Origin: Candidatus Lambdaproteobacteria bacterium
GTDB taxonomy: Bacteria; SAR324; JACQKK01
DNA length: 34,858 bases
Assembly (NCBI GenBank): GCA_016199125.1
Contig: JACQHH010000199.1
Coordinates: forward strand, 1 to 34,858
Reading direction: 5' to 3'
Position numbers and translations under genes: made by a program. Below, piece after piece: positions 8,369 to 17,374 of this stretch (positions within the stretch are counted from its first letter, which is position 1; the number at the start of each line of letters is the position of its first letter). A model generated the notes under the pieces. That model saw nothing but the letters and a program-made list of their open reading frames with translations, had not been told where the DNA came from and ran no database searches.

Positions 8369-10141
8369 TCACGATTGCTGGTTGAAGAACTGACGCCAGC
8401 GGTTGCTCTTGCGGAGGGGATCGAAGCACGGATCGGTTTCAATGATCTCATTCGCGTTGAACCCCATCTTATACGCCTTTTTCAACGCGTCCAACGACTC
8501 GTTGATTTTCCCCAGGAACGACAGCCGCCGGGCCAGCAGCACGAAGGCTTCCGGCAGACAGCGGTTTTCGGCCACGAGGCGCTTGTAGGTCAGGATCTCC
8601 TTCAGGTACAAGCCCTGCTCTCCCCAGGATGCTGCTTGCAGGAGCTGGGCGTGTCCGTGATCCGGATTACAGCGCAGGGCTTGCTCCAGCGCCTCGGTGG
8701 CCTCGGGGAACAGCTCGCGCTGGAAAAGGATCGAGCCATAGTGATAATGCGTGTTGGCCATGCGGCGCAGTTCGTCGTCGCGCTCGGGCAGCAGTTGCTC
8801 GATGTCGCCCGGGGCATAGCCGGCCAGCAGCAGATCCAACGGGCGCGGCTGGGCGGCGTAGGCCTTGTCCTGCACCTCTTCCGCGTCCTCCAGGGCGCTC
8901 TGGAAGAGCAGGTTCTCCAGGTCGCCGTCGGCGTAGTCCTCGTCCTGGCCATCCTGTTCGCCTCCGTCCTCCTCGCCTTCGTCCTGGCCGTTCTCGTTGC
9001 CGAAAACGGCCGTGGGAACGTGCGGGCCGCCCCAGGCGCCCCCCCGCCGCTCGCTGCGCTGGTGCAGGCTGGCCAATCCCCCGATGGGGTGGGTGTCGTC
9101 CAGATCGGTGGCCTGGAGCTGGGAGGCGGGGAAGATCAATTGCACGCTGCCGATGGTGGACTTGGCCATGCGCACGGTCAGCGCGGCCCGCAGCACCGTC
9201 TCTTCGCCCAGTTGCGCCAGCTCCCGGGTGAGCAGATCGCCGTCCAGGAACTCGGTCACCAGCTCGTGCTCGGCGTGGCTCGCATCCACCACTTGCAGCA
9301 GGGCGTTGGCCAGCTCCCCCGCAAAGGCCACGGCCACATACTGCTCCAGGGGCGTGAAGGAAGGCTTCTCGAAATTGGCGTGGAAAAAGGGCCGCGGCGC
9401 GCCGTAGGACATCTCCAGGTAGTGGTACAGCAGACGCGGGGAGAAGCGCATGAACACCACCACGCGGCCTTCCTCGTCGGTGACCTTGAACGAGCCGCCC
9501 TGGTCGTCCTCGCGGGCCTGGGCCGCATCGGACTGCAATTCCACGGCGTCCACGAACACCACCGTGCGCGCGCCCAGGGAGCGGTTGAACTTGTAGCCGA
9601 TGAAGTCGCAGAAGTTGTTCAGGATGCCGTACAGGTTGTGCGGCTGCGGGCCGCCTTCTGCCTCGCGCACAGCCGTGCAATGGTTGTGGCACAGCCGCGC
9701 CAGGTTGCGGTCCAGCTCCTCCAGCTCCAGGATCAGCTCGTCGAACTCGTCCGCGGGCAACAGGTCCAGGTAGGCATAGGCCATGGGCAAGCCGCCCAGC
9801 GCCGGCTCGCCATCGTCGTCCTGGGTGTCGCCGGACTCGTCCACGGCCCGCGGCCGAGGATTGATATGCTGCAAGGCCTCGATGAGCAGCTCTTGCTGCA
9901 GCGCATCCAACGGCCGCCGCACATCCAGGTAGCAAACGCGGCACAGCACGTCGGCCTGCTGCGGCGTGGGCAGGGGGGAGAGGTAGAGGGCCACCAGCTC
10001 CAGGTCGCCGATCCAGTTGAGCACGAAAGCGGCGGTCTGGGGATGCTCCCCCCACAGCCAGTCGCACACGACGCTGGGATCCTCCATGAGGAAGCGTCGC
10101 CGCAGTGCCGCCAAGCGATCTGAATTGGGCGGGTGGTTCAT
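8369..10141 (-). CDS. FliG-middle / FliM-middle-like fusion with C-terminal TPRs
   Basis: A 590-residue protein that I do not recognise as a whole. Residues about 20-92 resemble the FliG middle domain, including the EHPQT motif (32-36), the leucine-rich segment LSPLPTPQQADVLCR and helices after it. Residues about 185-345 resemble the FliM middle (CheC-like) domain: YKFNRSLGARTVVFVDAVE, VVFMRFSPRLLYHYLEMSYG, SFTPLEQYVAVAF and a closing strand pair ending QLIFPASQL. Residues 384-424 are strongly acidic and probably disordered. Residues about 455-585 are TPR-like (HYHYGSILFQRELFPEATEA, ALRCNPD, FVLLARRLSFLGK). No FliG C-terminal torque domain and no SpoA domain are present. GGGGAG precedes the start. 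A C-ring-derived scaffold is inference. Confidence 0.75.
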   Translation of the reverse strand: MNHPPNSDRLAALRRRFLMEDPSVVCDWLWGEHPQTAAFVLNWIGDLELVALYLSPLPTPQQADVLCRVCYLDVRRPLDALQQELLIEALQHINPRPRAVDESGDTQDDDGEPALGGLPMAYAYLDLLPADEFDELILELEELDRNLARLCHNHCTAVREAEGGPQPHNLYGILNNFCDFIGYKFNRSLGARTVVFVDAVELQSDAAQAREDDQGGSFKVTDEEGRVVVFMRFSPRLLYHYLEMSYGAPRPFFHANFEKPSFTPLEQYVAVAFAGELANALLQVVDASHAEHELVTEFLDGDLLTRELAQLGEETVLRAALTVRMAKSTIGSVQLIFPASQLQATDLDDTHPIGGLASLHQRSERRGGAWGGPHVPTAVFGNENGQDEGEEDGGEQDGQDEDYADGDLENLLFQSALEDAEEVQDKAYAAQPRPLDLLLAGYAPGDIEQLLPERDDELRRMANTHYHYGSILFQRELFPEATEALEQALRCNPDHGHAQLLQAASWGEQGLYLKEILTYKRLVAENRCLPEAFVLLARRLSFLGKINESLDALKKAYKMGFNANEIIETDPCFDPLRKSNRWRQFFNQQS

Positions 10142-10432
10142 GGGGCTCCCCTGTCCCCGGTTGCACGAAGTCTGTGCGCCGGTTCGCTTCGAGGCCGGTT
10201 TACTCCAATCGATTCGCGATGTTCAAGTGCCACCCGCCTGGCCCGGGCGCGTTCATCGCGGGCCACGCCGCATCCTGCACCCCGCGGCGGGCGCGGGCTT
10301 CGCCCCTGGCGGCGCCATGCGTGTGTTTTACTATGCCCTGCGACATGGTAATGCAAGAGTGAATTCCGCTTCGCCCGGCGCGGCGGGAGGCCGCCGCGGT
10401 CTCCTGCCCACAAGGACGTGGAGACCGATCAG
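10142..10432. other. Divergent intergenic region between the FliG/FliM-like and XerD-like genes
   Basis: About 290 bases that must hold promoters for both divergent genes. AT-rich patches occur at 10200-10225 and 10322-10370 (GTTTTACTATG, GGTAATGCAAG), but I find no convincing -35/-10 pair. A TGGCAC exists on the minus strand near 10228 without a matching -12 element. Confidence 0.4.
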
Positions 10433-11344
10433 ATGAAACGCCTGATCCTGCAATTCACCGCGGATCTGCACCTCAAGCGCTACTCCCAGAACAGCATTCA
10501 GAACCATCGCCTGGACGTGCTGCGCTTCCAGGACTGGCTGGAGCCCCAGGGCGCGGCGGACATCGCCGGGCTGCAGGGGGCGACCCGCGACACCGTCCTG
10601 GTCTACCAGGGCGAGCTGGCCCGGCGGCTCAAGCCGCGCTCTGTGAACCGGCATCTGTCATCGCTGAAGCTCTTCTTCCGTTTCCTGGAAGAAGCCGGGC
10701 TGCTGCCGCTCAACCCCATGGACAACCTGACCTACCCCAAGCTGCTGCCGCAGTTGCCCACCATGCTGCTGCCGGGGGAAGTGGGGGCGCTGCTGGAGGC
10801 GCCCAACGAGGCGCACTACCTGGGGCTGCGGGACAAGGCCATGCTGGAGCTGCTCTACTCCAGCGGGCTCAAGCTCAACGAGCTGCTCGGGCTGGACGTG
10901 GGCTCGCTGCAGCTCGATGCGGGGCTGGTGCGCGTGTCGGGCAAGCGTGAACGCGTGGTGCCCGTGACCGAGCCGGCCCAGGCCGTGCTGCGGCGTTATT
11001 TGGACGAGGCGCGGCCCGGGCGGCTGCTGCACCCGGACGATCCGTGCCTGTTTCCCGGGCGCAACGGGCGGCGCATCTCGCGGGTGGGGGTGTGGAAAAT
11101 GATCAAGAAGCACGCGGCCGCGGCGGGCATCCACAAGAACTTCAACCCGCGCACCCTGCGCCATGCCTTTGCCATGCATCTCATCCTGGGCGGCATGGAC
11201 CTGGACGGGATCAAGCTGCTCTTCGGCTACCGGCAACTGGAGGCCACCGCCATTTACGCCCACGTCAACACGCCGGATTTCCGCGACGCCTATCGCGCCT
11301 ACCATCCTCTCACGGGTCCGCCCGCGGGCCCCGGGCGCGTCTGA
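10433..11344 (+). CDS. XerC/XerD-like tyrosine recombinase with altered active site
   Basis: A 303-residue protein with the full two-domain architecture of XerC/D integrases: a SAM-like DNA-binding domain (1-90, with KPRSVNRHLSSLKLFFRFL) and a catalytic domain (115-285). The nucleophile Tyr275 is present in IYAHVN, as are Lys171 (SGKRERVVPV) and Arg243 (TLRHAF). Three other catalytic positions differ: the first arginine is Lys147 (GLKLNEL in place of GLRVSEL), the histidine of HxxR is Arg240 (NPRTLRH), and the later His/Trp is Tyr266 (FGYRQLE). The start ATG 10433 has GGAG nine bases before it; the track's GTG at 10418 has its AAGGA too close. It may be a divergent site-specific recombinase or a domesticated DNA-binding protein. 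Confidence 0.88.
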   Translation: MKRLILQFTADLHLKRYSQNSIQNHRLDVLRFQDWLEPQGAADIAGLQGATRDTVLVYQGELARRLKPRSVNRHLSSLKLFFRFLEEAGLLPLNPMDNLTYPKLLPQLPTMLLPGEVGALLEAPNEAHYLGLRDKAMLELLYSSGLKLNELLGLDVGSLQLDAGLVRVSGKRERVVPVTEPAQAVLRRYLDEARPGRLLHPDDPCLFPGRNGRRISRVGVWKMIKKHAAAAGIHKNFNPRTLRHAFAMHLILGGMDLDGIKLLFGYRQLEATAIYAHVNTPDFRDAYRAYHPLTGPPAGPGRV

Positions 11345-11491
11345 CCATGCATGTGCTTTGCCCGCGGCGGGCGCTTGTCGCAGCGGTGGGTGCGGGAGGA
11401 CGCGGCAGCGCGGCCTTGCCCCGCGCGGAACGGCGAGGCGGGTCGTATCGTGAGCGGTCTGGGGTGGGAACTGCGCGCCGGCGGCGCCGGG

Positions 11492-11668
11492 TCAGTTGAT
11501 CTTTTCGAAGGTAATCATGTCCCCCTCGATCTTCACCAGGCGCAGGATTTCTCCCGTGCGTTCCAGGCAGATCGAGGCGCCCACCTCCACGGTCATGTCC
11601 ACGGACTGCATGCCCTTGAGCGTGTCCTCGGTGGCCACCGGCGCGGCGGGCTGATTCTTGGCGTTCAT
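11492..11668 (-). CDS. Small hypothetical protein, 58 residues
   Basis: Too short for the ORF track. The minus strand encodes 58 residues beginning MNAKNQPAAPVATEDTLKG and ending in a compact alternating hydrophobic segment (SVDMTVEVGAS, GEILRLVKIEGD, MITFEKIN) that looks like a small beta-rich fold. AGGGAG lies five bases before the ATG, and a near-ideal sigma70 promoter lies about 125 bases upstream. The segment VEVGAS...EILRL...MITFEKI is faintly reminiscent of the start of a SpoA (FliN) domain, but the match is weak and by eye. Function is unknown. It converges with the recombinase gene. Confidence 0.7.
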   Translation of the reverse strand: MNAKNQPAAPVATEDTLKGMQSVDMTVEVGASICLERTGEILRLVKIEGDMITFEKIN

Positions 11669-11800
11669 GGCATCTCCCTATGCGTTTCCGAGAATGAAGC
11701 ACGGCGTGGGGGCGCCCGGACGGGCCATGCGCCGGAGCGCACACGGCCGCGCAGGGACTTCCAATCGGCCTGCAAGCCGCCACCATCGCTGTCGCCACAG

Positions 11801-11829
11801 CATATAACGCTCCATGTCATTGATGTCAA
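11801..11829 (-). promoter_or_regulatory. Strong sigma70-type promoter for the 58-residue gene
   Basis: On the minus strand a perfect TTGACA (11824-11829) and TATATG (11801-11806) are separated by exactly 17 bases. Transcription would start near 11794, giving a leader of about 125 bases before the small gene. Confidence 0.65.
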
Positions 11830-11831
11830 TG
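11818..11831. promoter_or_regulatory. Inverted repeat overlapping the -35 box
   Basis: CATTGATGTCAATG has perfect 6-base arms about a 2-base centre and covers the -35 box of the minus-strand promoter. It also reads as two near-direct copies, TGTCATTGA and TGTCAATGA. This is a plausible operator between the small gene and the rib operon; no known regulator motif is recognised. Confidence 0.4.
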
Positions 11832-11895
11832 ATTTTCCTGGAATCGGTCCAAGCTGCTGGCCGCTTCCCGGGCGATCGTTGCGGCAGGTGGCCCG

Positions 11896-12753
11896 ATGGG
11901 TTACAACTCGGGCAACCGCGCCAAGCCCCTTGCCCCAGCGCGTTCGCCCGCCAGGAGCCCCGCGGTGCCCGCCGATCCCCACCAGTCGCCGCCCGGGAGC
12001 GCATCGTTCGCGGTCGATGCAACACTGTTGCCGCAACCCTGGCCTCCCGAGGCGCTGCGGGCCGCGCGCGTCGCCGCACGGCTGGCCGGCTCCGACCATC
12101 CCTACGTGTCCCTCAAGGCCGCCGTGACGCTGGACGGCAGGCTTGCCACGGCCGGCGGCGAATCCCGCTGGATCACGGGGGAGACCGCGCGCCGTCACGG
12201 GCACGGCCTGCGCGCCTGTCACGACGGCATCCTGGTGGGCATCGGCACGGTGCTCGCCGACGATCCCCAGCTCACCGCGCGCCTTGAGCGGCCGGCCCCC
12301 AGCCCGACGCGCATCGTGCTCGATTCGCGCTGCCGCATCGACCCGGCCGCGCGCTGCCTGACCGACGACGGAGTCGGCCGCATCGTCGTGGCGGGCTCCG
12401 GCGCCGATGCGGCGCGCATGCAGGCACTGCGGGCGCGGGGCGTGCACGTGCTGCAAGGCACCGCCGTGCGGCCCGCGCCGGCCGAGTTTCTGCCCGCCCT
12501 GCGCGCTTGCGGCATCCGGCGCCTGCTGATAGAAGGGGGGGCCGCGGTGCATGCGAACATCATTGCACTGGGGCAACCGGATGAACTATTCTTGTACCAA
12601 GCGGGCAAGATCATCGGGGGGCCTGACGCTCGGGGCTGGTGCGACGAGTTGGGGGTGCGGCGGCTCGCCGATGCGCCTGCGCTTCGGTTGTCGCAACCTC
12701 GGTTGGTGGGGGAGGATGTCCTGCTGCACGGCGTGTTTCTGGCCGCGTTCTGA
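11896..12753 (+). CDS. ribD: RibD reductase domain without deaminase domain
   Basis: A 285-residue protein. Residues about 65-285 are the RibD C-terminal reductase, which uses NADPH to reduce 5-amino-6-ribosylaminouracil phosphate in riboflavin synthesis: [69 protein letters not shown]. The deaminase domain that normally precedes it, with its HAE and PCxxxxxxPPC zinc motifs, is absent. The first 60 residues are instead a proline/alanine-rich stretch of doubtful function. AGGTGG lies four bases before ATG 11896. It is followed by ribBA and ribH, so this is a riboflavin operon whose deaminase must be encoded elsewhere. Confidence 0.85.
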   Translation: MGYNSGNRAKPLAPARSPARSPAVPADPHQSPPGSASFAVDATLLPQPWPPEALRAARVAARLAGSDHPYVSLKAAVTLDGRLATAGGESRWITGETARRHGHGLRACHDGILVGIGTVLADDPQLTARLERPAPSPTRIVLDSRCRIDPAARCLTDDGVGRIVVAGSGADAARMQALRARGVHVLQGTAVRPAPAEFLPALRACGIRRLLIEGGAAVHANIIALGQPDELFLYQAGKIIGGPDARGWCDELGVRRLADAPALRLSQPRLVGEDVLLHGVFLAAF

Positions 12754-12794
12754 GCGCGCTGCGGCAGGCCCCGTTCATCATCCCCGGAGCTCTG

Positions 12795-14039
12795 ATGAGC
12801 ACACATGCCACCGCGGTCGAGGAAGTTGGCCGCCCGCGCTTTGATCGCATCGAGGACGCCCTCGACCAAATCCGCCTGGGGCGGATGATCATCCTGGTGG
12901 ACGACGAAGATCGCGAAAACGAGGGCGATCTGGTCTGCGCCGCGGAAAAAATCACGCCGGACATCATCAATTTCATGGCCAGGTACGGCCGGGGCCTGAT
13001 CTGCCTGGCCCTGGAACCGGCCATCGTGGACCGCCTTGAGCTGCCCATGATGGTGCAGACCAACAAGACGCCCTTTGGCACCAATTTCACCGTCAGCATC
13101 GAGGCCCGCGAGGGCGTCACCACGGGCATTTCCGCCGCCGACCGCGCGCACACGATCCTCGCCGCCATCGAGCCCGATGCCCAGCCGGACGACCTGGTCA
13201 GTCCGGGCCACATCTTTCCCCTGCGCGCCAAGCGCGGCGGGGTGCTGGTGCGCGCCGGCCAGACCGAGGGCTCCGTGGACATGGCCCGCATCGCCGGGCT
13301 GCGCCCGGCCGGGGTGATCTGCGAGATCATGGACGACGACGGCACCATGGCCCGCTATCCCAAGTTGCGGGAATTTGCCGACGAGCATGGCCTGCGGCTG
13401 GTGACCATCGCGGACCTGATCGCCTACCGCAAGGCCAAGGAGGTGCAGGTGCGCCGCATGGCCGAGGCCAACCTGCCCACCGAGTATGGCAACTTCCGCG
13501 TGGTCGGCTTTCAGAACACCCAGACCGACGACGACTATGTGGCGCTGGTGCTGGGCGAGATCAAGGAAACCGAGCCGGTGCTGGTGCGCGTGCACTCCCA
13601 GTGCCTCACCGGCGACGTGTTCGGCTCCAAGCGCTGCGACTGCGGGCCGCAACTCCACGCCGCCATGCGCATGGTGGCCGACGCGGGCAAGGGTGTGATC
13701 CTCTACCTGCCGCAGGAGGGACGCGGCATCGGCCTGATCAACAAGATCAAGGCCTACGACCTGCAGGACGATGGCTTCGACACGGTCGAGGCCAACCAGC
13801 GCCTGGGCTTCAAGGAAGACCTGCGCGACTACGGCATCGGCGCCCAGGTGCTGCGCGACCTGGGCGTGCGCAAGATGCGCCTGATCACCAACAATCCGCG
13901 CAAGATCGTGGGCCTCAGCGGGCACGAACTGGAGCTGATCGAGCGCGTGCCCATCCAGATGACCCCCTCCAACGAGAACCGCAGCTATCTGCGCGCCAAG
14001 AAAGTGAAAATGGGGCACCTGCTGAACATCGAGCCCTGA
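12795..14039 (+). CDS. ribBA: Bifunctional DHBP synthase / GTP cyclohydrolase II (RibBA)
   Basis: 414 residues from ATG 12795, preceded by GGAG. The N-terminal half is 3,4-dihydroxy-2-butanone-4-phosphate synthase with [11 protein letters not shown] at residues 36-46, [20 protein letters not shown] and [10 protein letters not shown]. The C-terminal half is GTP cyclohydrolase II with the zinc ligands in [20 protein letters not shown] (near 268-287), [26 protein letters not shown] and TNNPRKI. Both active sites look intact, so this one protein supplies both precursors of the riboflavin pathway. The longer ORF start at 12639 overlaps the RibD gene and is not used here. Confidence 0.95.
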   Translation: MSTHATAVEEVGRPRFDRIEDALDQIRLGRMIILVDDEDRENEGDLVCAAEKITPDIINFMARYGRGLICLALEPAIVDRLELPMMVQTNKTPFGTNFTVSIEAREGVTTGISAADRAHTILAAIEPDAQPDDLVSPGHIFPLRAKRGGVLVRAGQTEGSVDMARIAGLRPAGVICEIMDDDGTMARYPKLREFADEHGLRLVTIADLIAYRKAKEVQVRRMAEANLPTEYGNFRVVGFQNTQTDDDYVALVLGEIKETEPVLVRVHSQCLTGDVFGSKRCDCGPQLHAAMRMVADAGKGVILYLPQEGRGIGLINKIKAYDLQDDGFDTVEANQRLGFKEDLRDYGIGAQVLRDLGVRKMRLITNNPRKIVGLSGHELELIERVPIQMTPSNENRSYLRAKKVKMGHLLNIEP

Positions 14040-14222
14040 TCGCACGTCAGCCGGGCGTCGCAGCGCGGGTACGCCGCGCGCTTTCCGCACGAATTCACCC
14101 CAGCGCCCGTTCCGGCGCGCCATTTGCTTGACGATTCAGCAGGCAGGCAATCCCCTGACGATCTGCGGTGCGCGGCGCCCCCTGTGACGTCGCGACGGCC
14201 GCCCCCGAGGAGCAAGGCAGCT

Positions 14223-14690
14223 ATGGCCCACCTGGAAGGCACATTGTTGGCCGCGAATCTGCGTCTGGCCATCGCCGTCGCCCGCTTCAACCACTTCATC
14301 ACCGACCGCCTGCTCGACGGCGCGTTGCAGACCATCGTGCGTCACGGCGGCGAGGCCGACCAGGTGACGGTCGTGCGCGTGCCGGGCGCCTACGAGCTGC
14401 CCCTGGCCGTGCAGCAGCTTGCGCGCTCCGGCCGTTACGACGCCGTGGTGGCGCTGGGCGCGGTGATTCGCGGCGCCACGCCGCATTTCGATTTCGTGGC
14501 CTCGGCCGCCGCCAAGGGCTTGGCCGACGTATCGCGCGAGACCGGCATCCCCGTGGGCTTCGGCGTGCTGACCACCGACAGCGTGGAGCAGGCCATCGAG
14601 CGCGCCGGTTCCAAGTCCGGCAACAAGGGCGAGGAGGCCACGCTCACGGCCATCGAAATGGCCAACCTGCTGAGGACACTGGGGGAATGA
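14223..14690 (+). CDS. ribH: 6,7-dimethyl-8-ribityllumazine synthase RibH
   Basis: 155 residues, the normal length. It condenses the RibD and RibB products to the lumazine that riboflavin synthase uses. Signatures are [48 protein letters not shown] and [20 protein letters not shown]. The start ATG 14223 has AAGG seven bases upstream. Its stop overlaps the start of the SppA-like gene (ATGA), so the two are translationally coupled. The usual nusB neighbour and riboflavin synthase gene are missing here. Confidence 0.95.
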   Translation: MAHLEGTLLAANLRLAIAVARFNHFITDRLLDGALQTIVRHGGEADQVTVVRVPGAYELPLAVQQLARSGRYDAVVALGAVIRGATPHFDFVASAAAKGLADVSRETGIPVGFGVLTTDSVEQAIERAGSKSGNKGEEATLTAIEMANLLRTLGE

Positions 14691-15592
14691 AGGCCCTCCT
14701 GCGCATCGCGGCCGCGCTCCTGCTGGCAGGCATCGTCGCGGGGCTGCTGGCGGCTTGCTCGCCTTTGGGCCTGAGCAACAATCTGCCCCCCTTCCGCGAA
14801 GTGCTGCTGCAGGGCGAAGGCGACGACAAGTTCCTGCTCATCGACATCGACGGGCCCATCTCCAACGACCCCCTGCTGGTCAGCGGCCTGGGCGTGCTGC
14901 CGGGCATGACCGCCCGCGTGCGCCAGGAACTGGAGATCGCCTACGAGGACCGCAGCATCCGCGGCATCCTGCTGCGCATCAATTCCCCCGGCGGCACGAT
15001 CACCGACAGCGACGTGATCTACCATTCACTGGTGGAGTTCAAGCGCAGCAAGAACATCAAGATCGTGGCCTCCATGGGCGACGTGGCGGCCTCGGGCGGG
15101 CTCTACGTGGCCATGGCCGCGGACGAGATCTACGCCCACCCCACCACGCTCACCGGCAGCATCGGCGTGATGCTGCCGCACATCGAGTACGCGGAGCTGA
15201 TGGACAAGCTCGGTATCCGCTCGGACCCCGTCGTCTCGGGCAAGCTCAAGGACATGGAAACGCCCTACCGCCAGCGCACCCCGGAAGAGGCGCAGATCCT
15301 GCAGCAGATCGTGAACCAGCAGTTCGAGCAATTCGTCAAGGTAATCCTGGAGAGCCGCCGCCGGCTCACCTCCGACCAGGTGCGGGCCATTGCCGACGGA
15401 CGCGTGATGTCGGCCCAGACCGCCAAGGAGCAGGGACTGATCGACGGCGTGGGCTATCTGGACGATGCCTACAAACGCCTGAGCCAGGTCGCCGGCTTTC
15501 CCACCAATCGTCTGGTGCGCTACGCCAACACCTGGCGCACCGGCAGCAACATCTACAGCAACACCTTCCCCATCGAACTGTATAACAACTGA
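14687..15592 (+). CDS. sppA: SppA-like signal peptide peptidase (S49), predicted lipoprotein
   Basis: 301 residues. An N-terminal hydrophobic segment ends in the lipobox LAAC (Cys24), so it is probably a lipoprotein facing the periplasm. The S49 core shows [11 protein letters not shown] (93-103), the nucleophile Ser136 in [23 protein letters not shown]-type TLTGSIGV (154-161), and the general-base lysine in SGKLKD (Lys188). It is the short single-domain SppA type. It cleaves signal peptide remnants or membrane peptides. The start overlaps the ribH stop by four bases. Coupling to riboflavin genes has no obvious functional reason. Confidence 0.88.
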   Translation: MKALLRIAAALLLAGIVAGLLAACSPLGLSNNLPPFREVLLQGEGDDKFLLIDIDGPISNDPLLVSGLGVLPGMTARVRQELEIAYEDRSIRGILLRINSPGGTITDSDVIYHSLVEFKRSKNIKIVASMGDVAASGGLYVAMAADEIYAHPTTLTGSIGVMLPHIEYAELMDKLGIRSDPVVSGKLKDMETPYRQRTPEEAQILQQIVNQQFEQFVKVILESRRRLTSDQVRAIADGRVMSAQTAKEQGLIDGVGYLDDAYKRLSQVAGFPTNRLVRYANTWRTGSNIYSNTFPIELYNN

Positions 15593-15779
15593 GCCGAGCC
15601 GCCGTCCGCATGCTTGTGGCGCTGCGCCCCGGGCCGCCGGATGGTCGCGCCGCCGCGCGGGGCACAGTGGCGCCGCGTGAAGCGCTGAGCGTCCCGCGTG
15701 GCGGCCGGCGCTCCTGTCCCGCCGGGCATGGGTCTCCGTCAGGGCCGGGGACGGTCACCGCTGAGCAACTTGTCGGTCG

Positions 15780-17141
15780 TCAGGAACGCGCCAGGGGCTC
15801 CGCAGCCAGCTCTCCGGCCACGCCGCCGGCGCCGGCCTCGATGAGCCGCACGGGCAGGATGCGATTGCGCAGGGTCGCCGGCCGGGGATGGGTCACGCGC
15901 ACGCGGATGTAGTTTTCGGTGTAGCCGGCGGCCTCGCCGGGCGCCCCGCCGCCCTCGAACAGCACGGGCAGGCTGCGTCCCAGGTGCCGCCGCTGGAAGG
16001 CCAGGCGTTTGGATTCGCTGAGCGCCCGCAGGGTGGCCGCCCGGCGGCGGCTCACGGCCGGCGCCACGTGCTCCGGCAGCCGCAGGGCGCGCGTGCCATT
16101 GCGCCGCGAATACGGGAACACGTGGAGGTACGCGAAGGGCAGCGCCGCGAGCAACGCGACCGTGTCGGCGAATTCCTCGTCGCCTTCCCCCGGAAAGCCC
16201 ACCATCACGTCCGTGCCCAGGCACAGCCCGGGCACCTGCGCCAGCGCCCGCTCGGCAAAGGCGCGGTAGTCGGCGGCCCCGTGGCGGCGGCGCATCGCGG
16301 CCAGCACGGCCGGCGAGCCCGATTGCAGCGGCAAATGCAGGAAGGGCACCAGGGCATGGCCCGGATCGGCCATGCGCGAGAGCAGCGCCTCGTCAACGGT
16401 GGTGGGCTCGATGGAACTGATGCGGATGCGCTCCACTCCGTCGATGCAGGCCAGGGCATCGACCATCTGCGGCAGCCCCAGGCCCTCCAGCGCCCAGGTG
16501 CCGATGTTCACGCCCGTGAGCACCAGCTCCCGCACGCCGGCGCCGGCCAGGGCGCGGGCCTCGGCCAGCAGGTTTTCCAGCCTCCGGGGCCGGGCGCGGC
16601 CACGCGCCACGGGAATGATGCAGAAGCTGCACATGAAATCGCAGCCGTCCTGCACTTTCAGGTGCGCCCGCGTGGCGGCTCCCGGCGCGGCGAAGGTCTC
16701 CAGGGCGAAAGGGGCGCGAGAGATGGGCGTGTTCACGTACAGCGGCTCCCGGGCCGTGTCGAGCCGAGCCAGGTGCTCCACGAGCTGCATCTTGCCGCCA
16801 TTGCCGATCACCAGGTCGGCCAGACCCTCGGCGGCCAGGGCCGCCCCGTCCACCTGGGCATAGCAGCCCAGCAGCGCCAGCTTGGCCCCCGGAAAGCGCC
16901 GGCGCATGGCGCGCAACACCTGCCGGCCCTTGGCGTCGCTGGCGCCGGTGACCGTGCAACTGTTGATCACCAGCAGCTCGGCCGGCTCGCCCCAGGACAC
17001 GATGCGGTAGCCGGCCTGCTCCAGGCTGGTCTGCAGCACTGCCGTCTCGGCATGGTTCAGCCGGCAGCCCATGCTGTGCAGGGCCGCGCGCGGAGCGGTC
17101 GGCTCCGGCGCGTGGGGCGGCATGGTGGCGGCGGGGAGCAT
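15780..17141 (-). CDS. mtaB: tRNA t6A37 methylthiotransferase MtaB
   Basis: About 453 residues. It is a radical-SAM methylthiotransferase adding a methylthio group to t6A37 in tRNA. The N-terminal UPF0004 domain shows SMGCRLNHAET, NSCTVTGASDAKGRQ and LLGCYAQV, giving its three cluster cysteines. The radical SAM motif is CDFMCSFCIIPVARGRARPR, and later come LVLTGVNIGTW and GTDVMVGFPGE. The short CR-type N-terminus and GINIGxW motif favour MtaB over MiaB/RimO. The start is uncertain: ATG 17141 or 17123 both fit; the track start at 17366 adds 75 low-complexity residues overlapping the serC promoter. It converges with sppA. Confidence 0.9.
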   Translation of the reverse strand: MLPAATMPPHAPEPTAPRAALHSMGCRLNHAETAVLQTSLEQAGYRIVSWGEPAELLVINSCTVTGASDAKGRQVLRAMRRRFPGAKLALLGCYAQVDGAALAAEGLADLVIGNGGKMQLVEHLARLDTAREPLYVNTPISRAPFALETFAAPGAATRAHLKVQDGCDFMCSFCIIPVARGRARPRRLENLLAEARALAGAGVRELVLTGVNIGTWALEGLGLPQMVDALACIDGVERIRISSIEPTTVDEALLSRMADPGHALVPFLHLPLQSGSPAVLAAMRRRHGAADYRAFAERALAQVPGLCLGTDVMVGFPGEGDEEFADTVALLAALPFAYLHVFPYSRRNGTRALRLPEHVAPAVSRRRAATLRALSESKRLAFQRRHLGRSLPVLFEGGGAPGEAAGYTENYIRVRVTHPRPATLRNRILPVRLIEAGAGGVAGELAAEPLARS

Positions 17142-17273
17142 GGCATGCACCGGGCAAGGTGGGGGCGGGCGGCGGACGCGCCGGCTTGCTGTCGGCCGCG
17201 GCGCCCTGCACCTCAAGGTAGCCCGACCGGGGCGGTCTGCCAAGCTGAGCCACCGGGGCCGCGCACAATGTTT

Positions 17274-17303
17274 TTGCCAAACGGGGGGCAGGCGGGATTT
17301 AAT
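17274..17303 (+). promoter_or_regulatory. Sigma70-type promoter for serC
   Basis: TTGCCA (5 of 6) and TTTAAT (5 of 6) are separated by 18 bases. The predicted start near 17310 gives a 65-base leader before serC. Confidence 0.6.
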
Positions 17304-17374
17304 GGGAACGGGCGCCGCGGCCAGCCGCGGCGATGATCCCTTCGCTGCGCACCATTCTTGCCGCAAAAATCCCC

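Noticed and set aside
5888-10123. 1411-codon plus-strand ORF across moeA, gshA and the FliG/FliM-like gene
   Set aside because: It overlaps three real genes in other frames and shows only shadow-type composition.
10200-10260. Sigma54 promoter for the FliG/FliM-like gene (minus-strand TGGCAC)
   Set aside because: The -24 half is good but no GC lies at the required -12 spacing.
11670-11895. FMN riboswitch upstream of the rib operon
   Set aside because: The conserved RFN element blocks and multi-stem arrangement are not visible.
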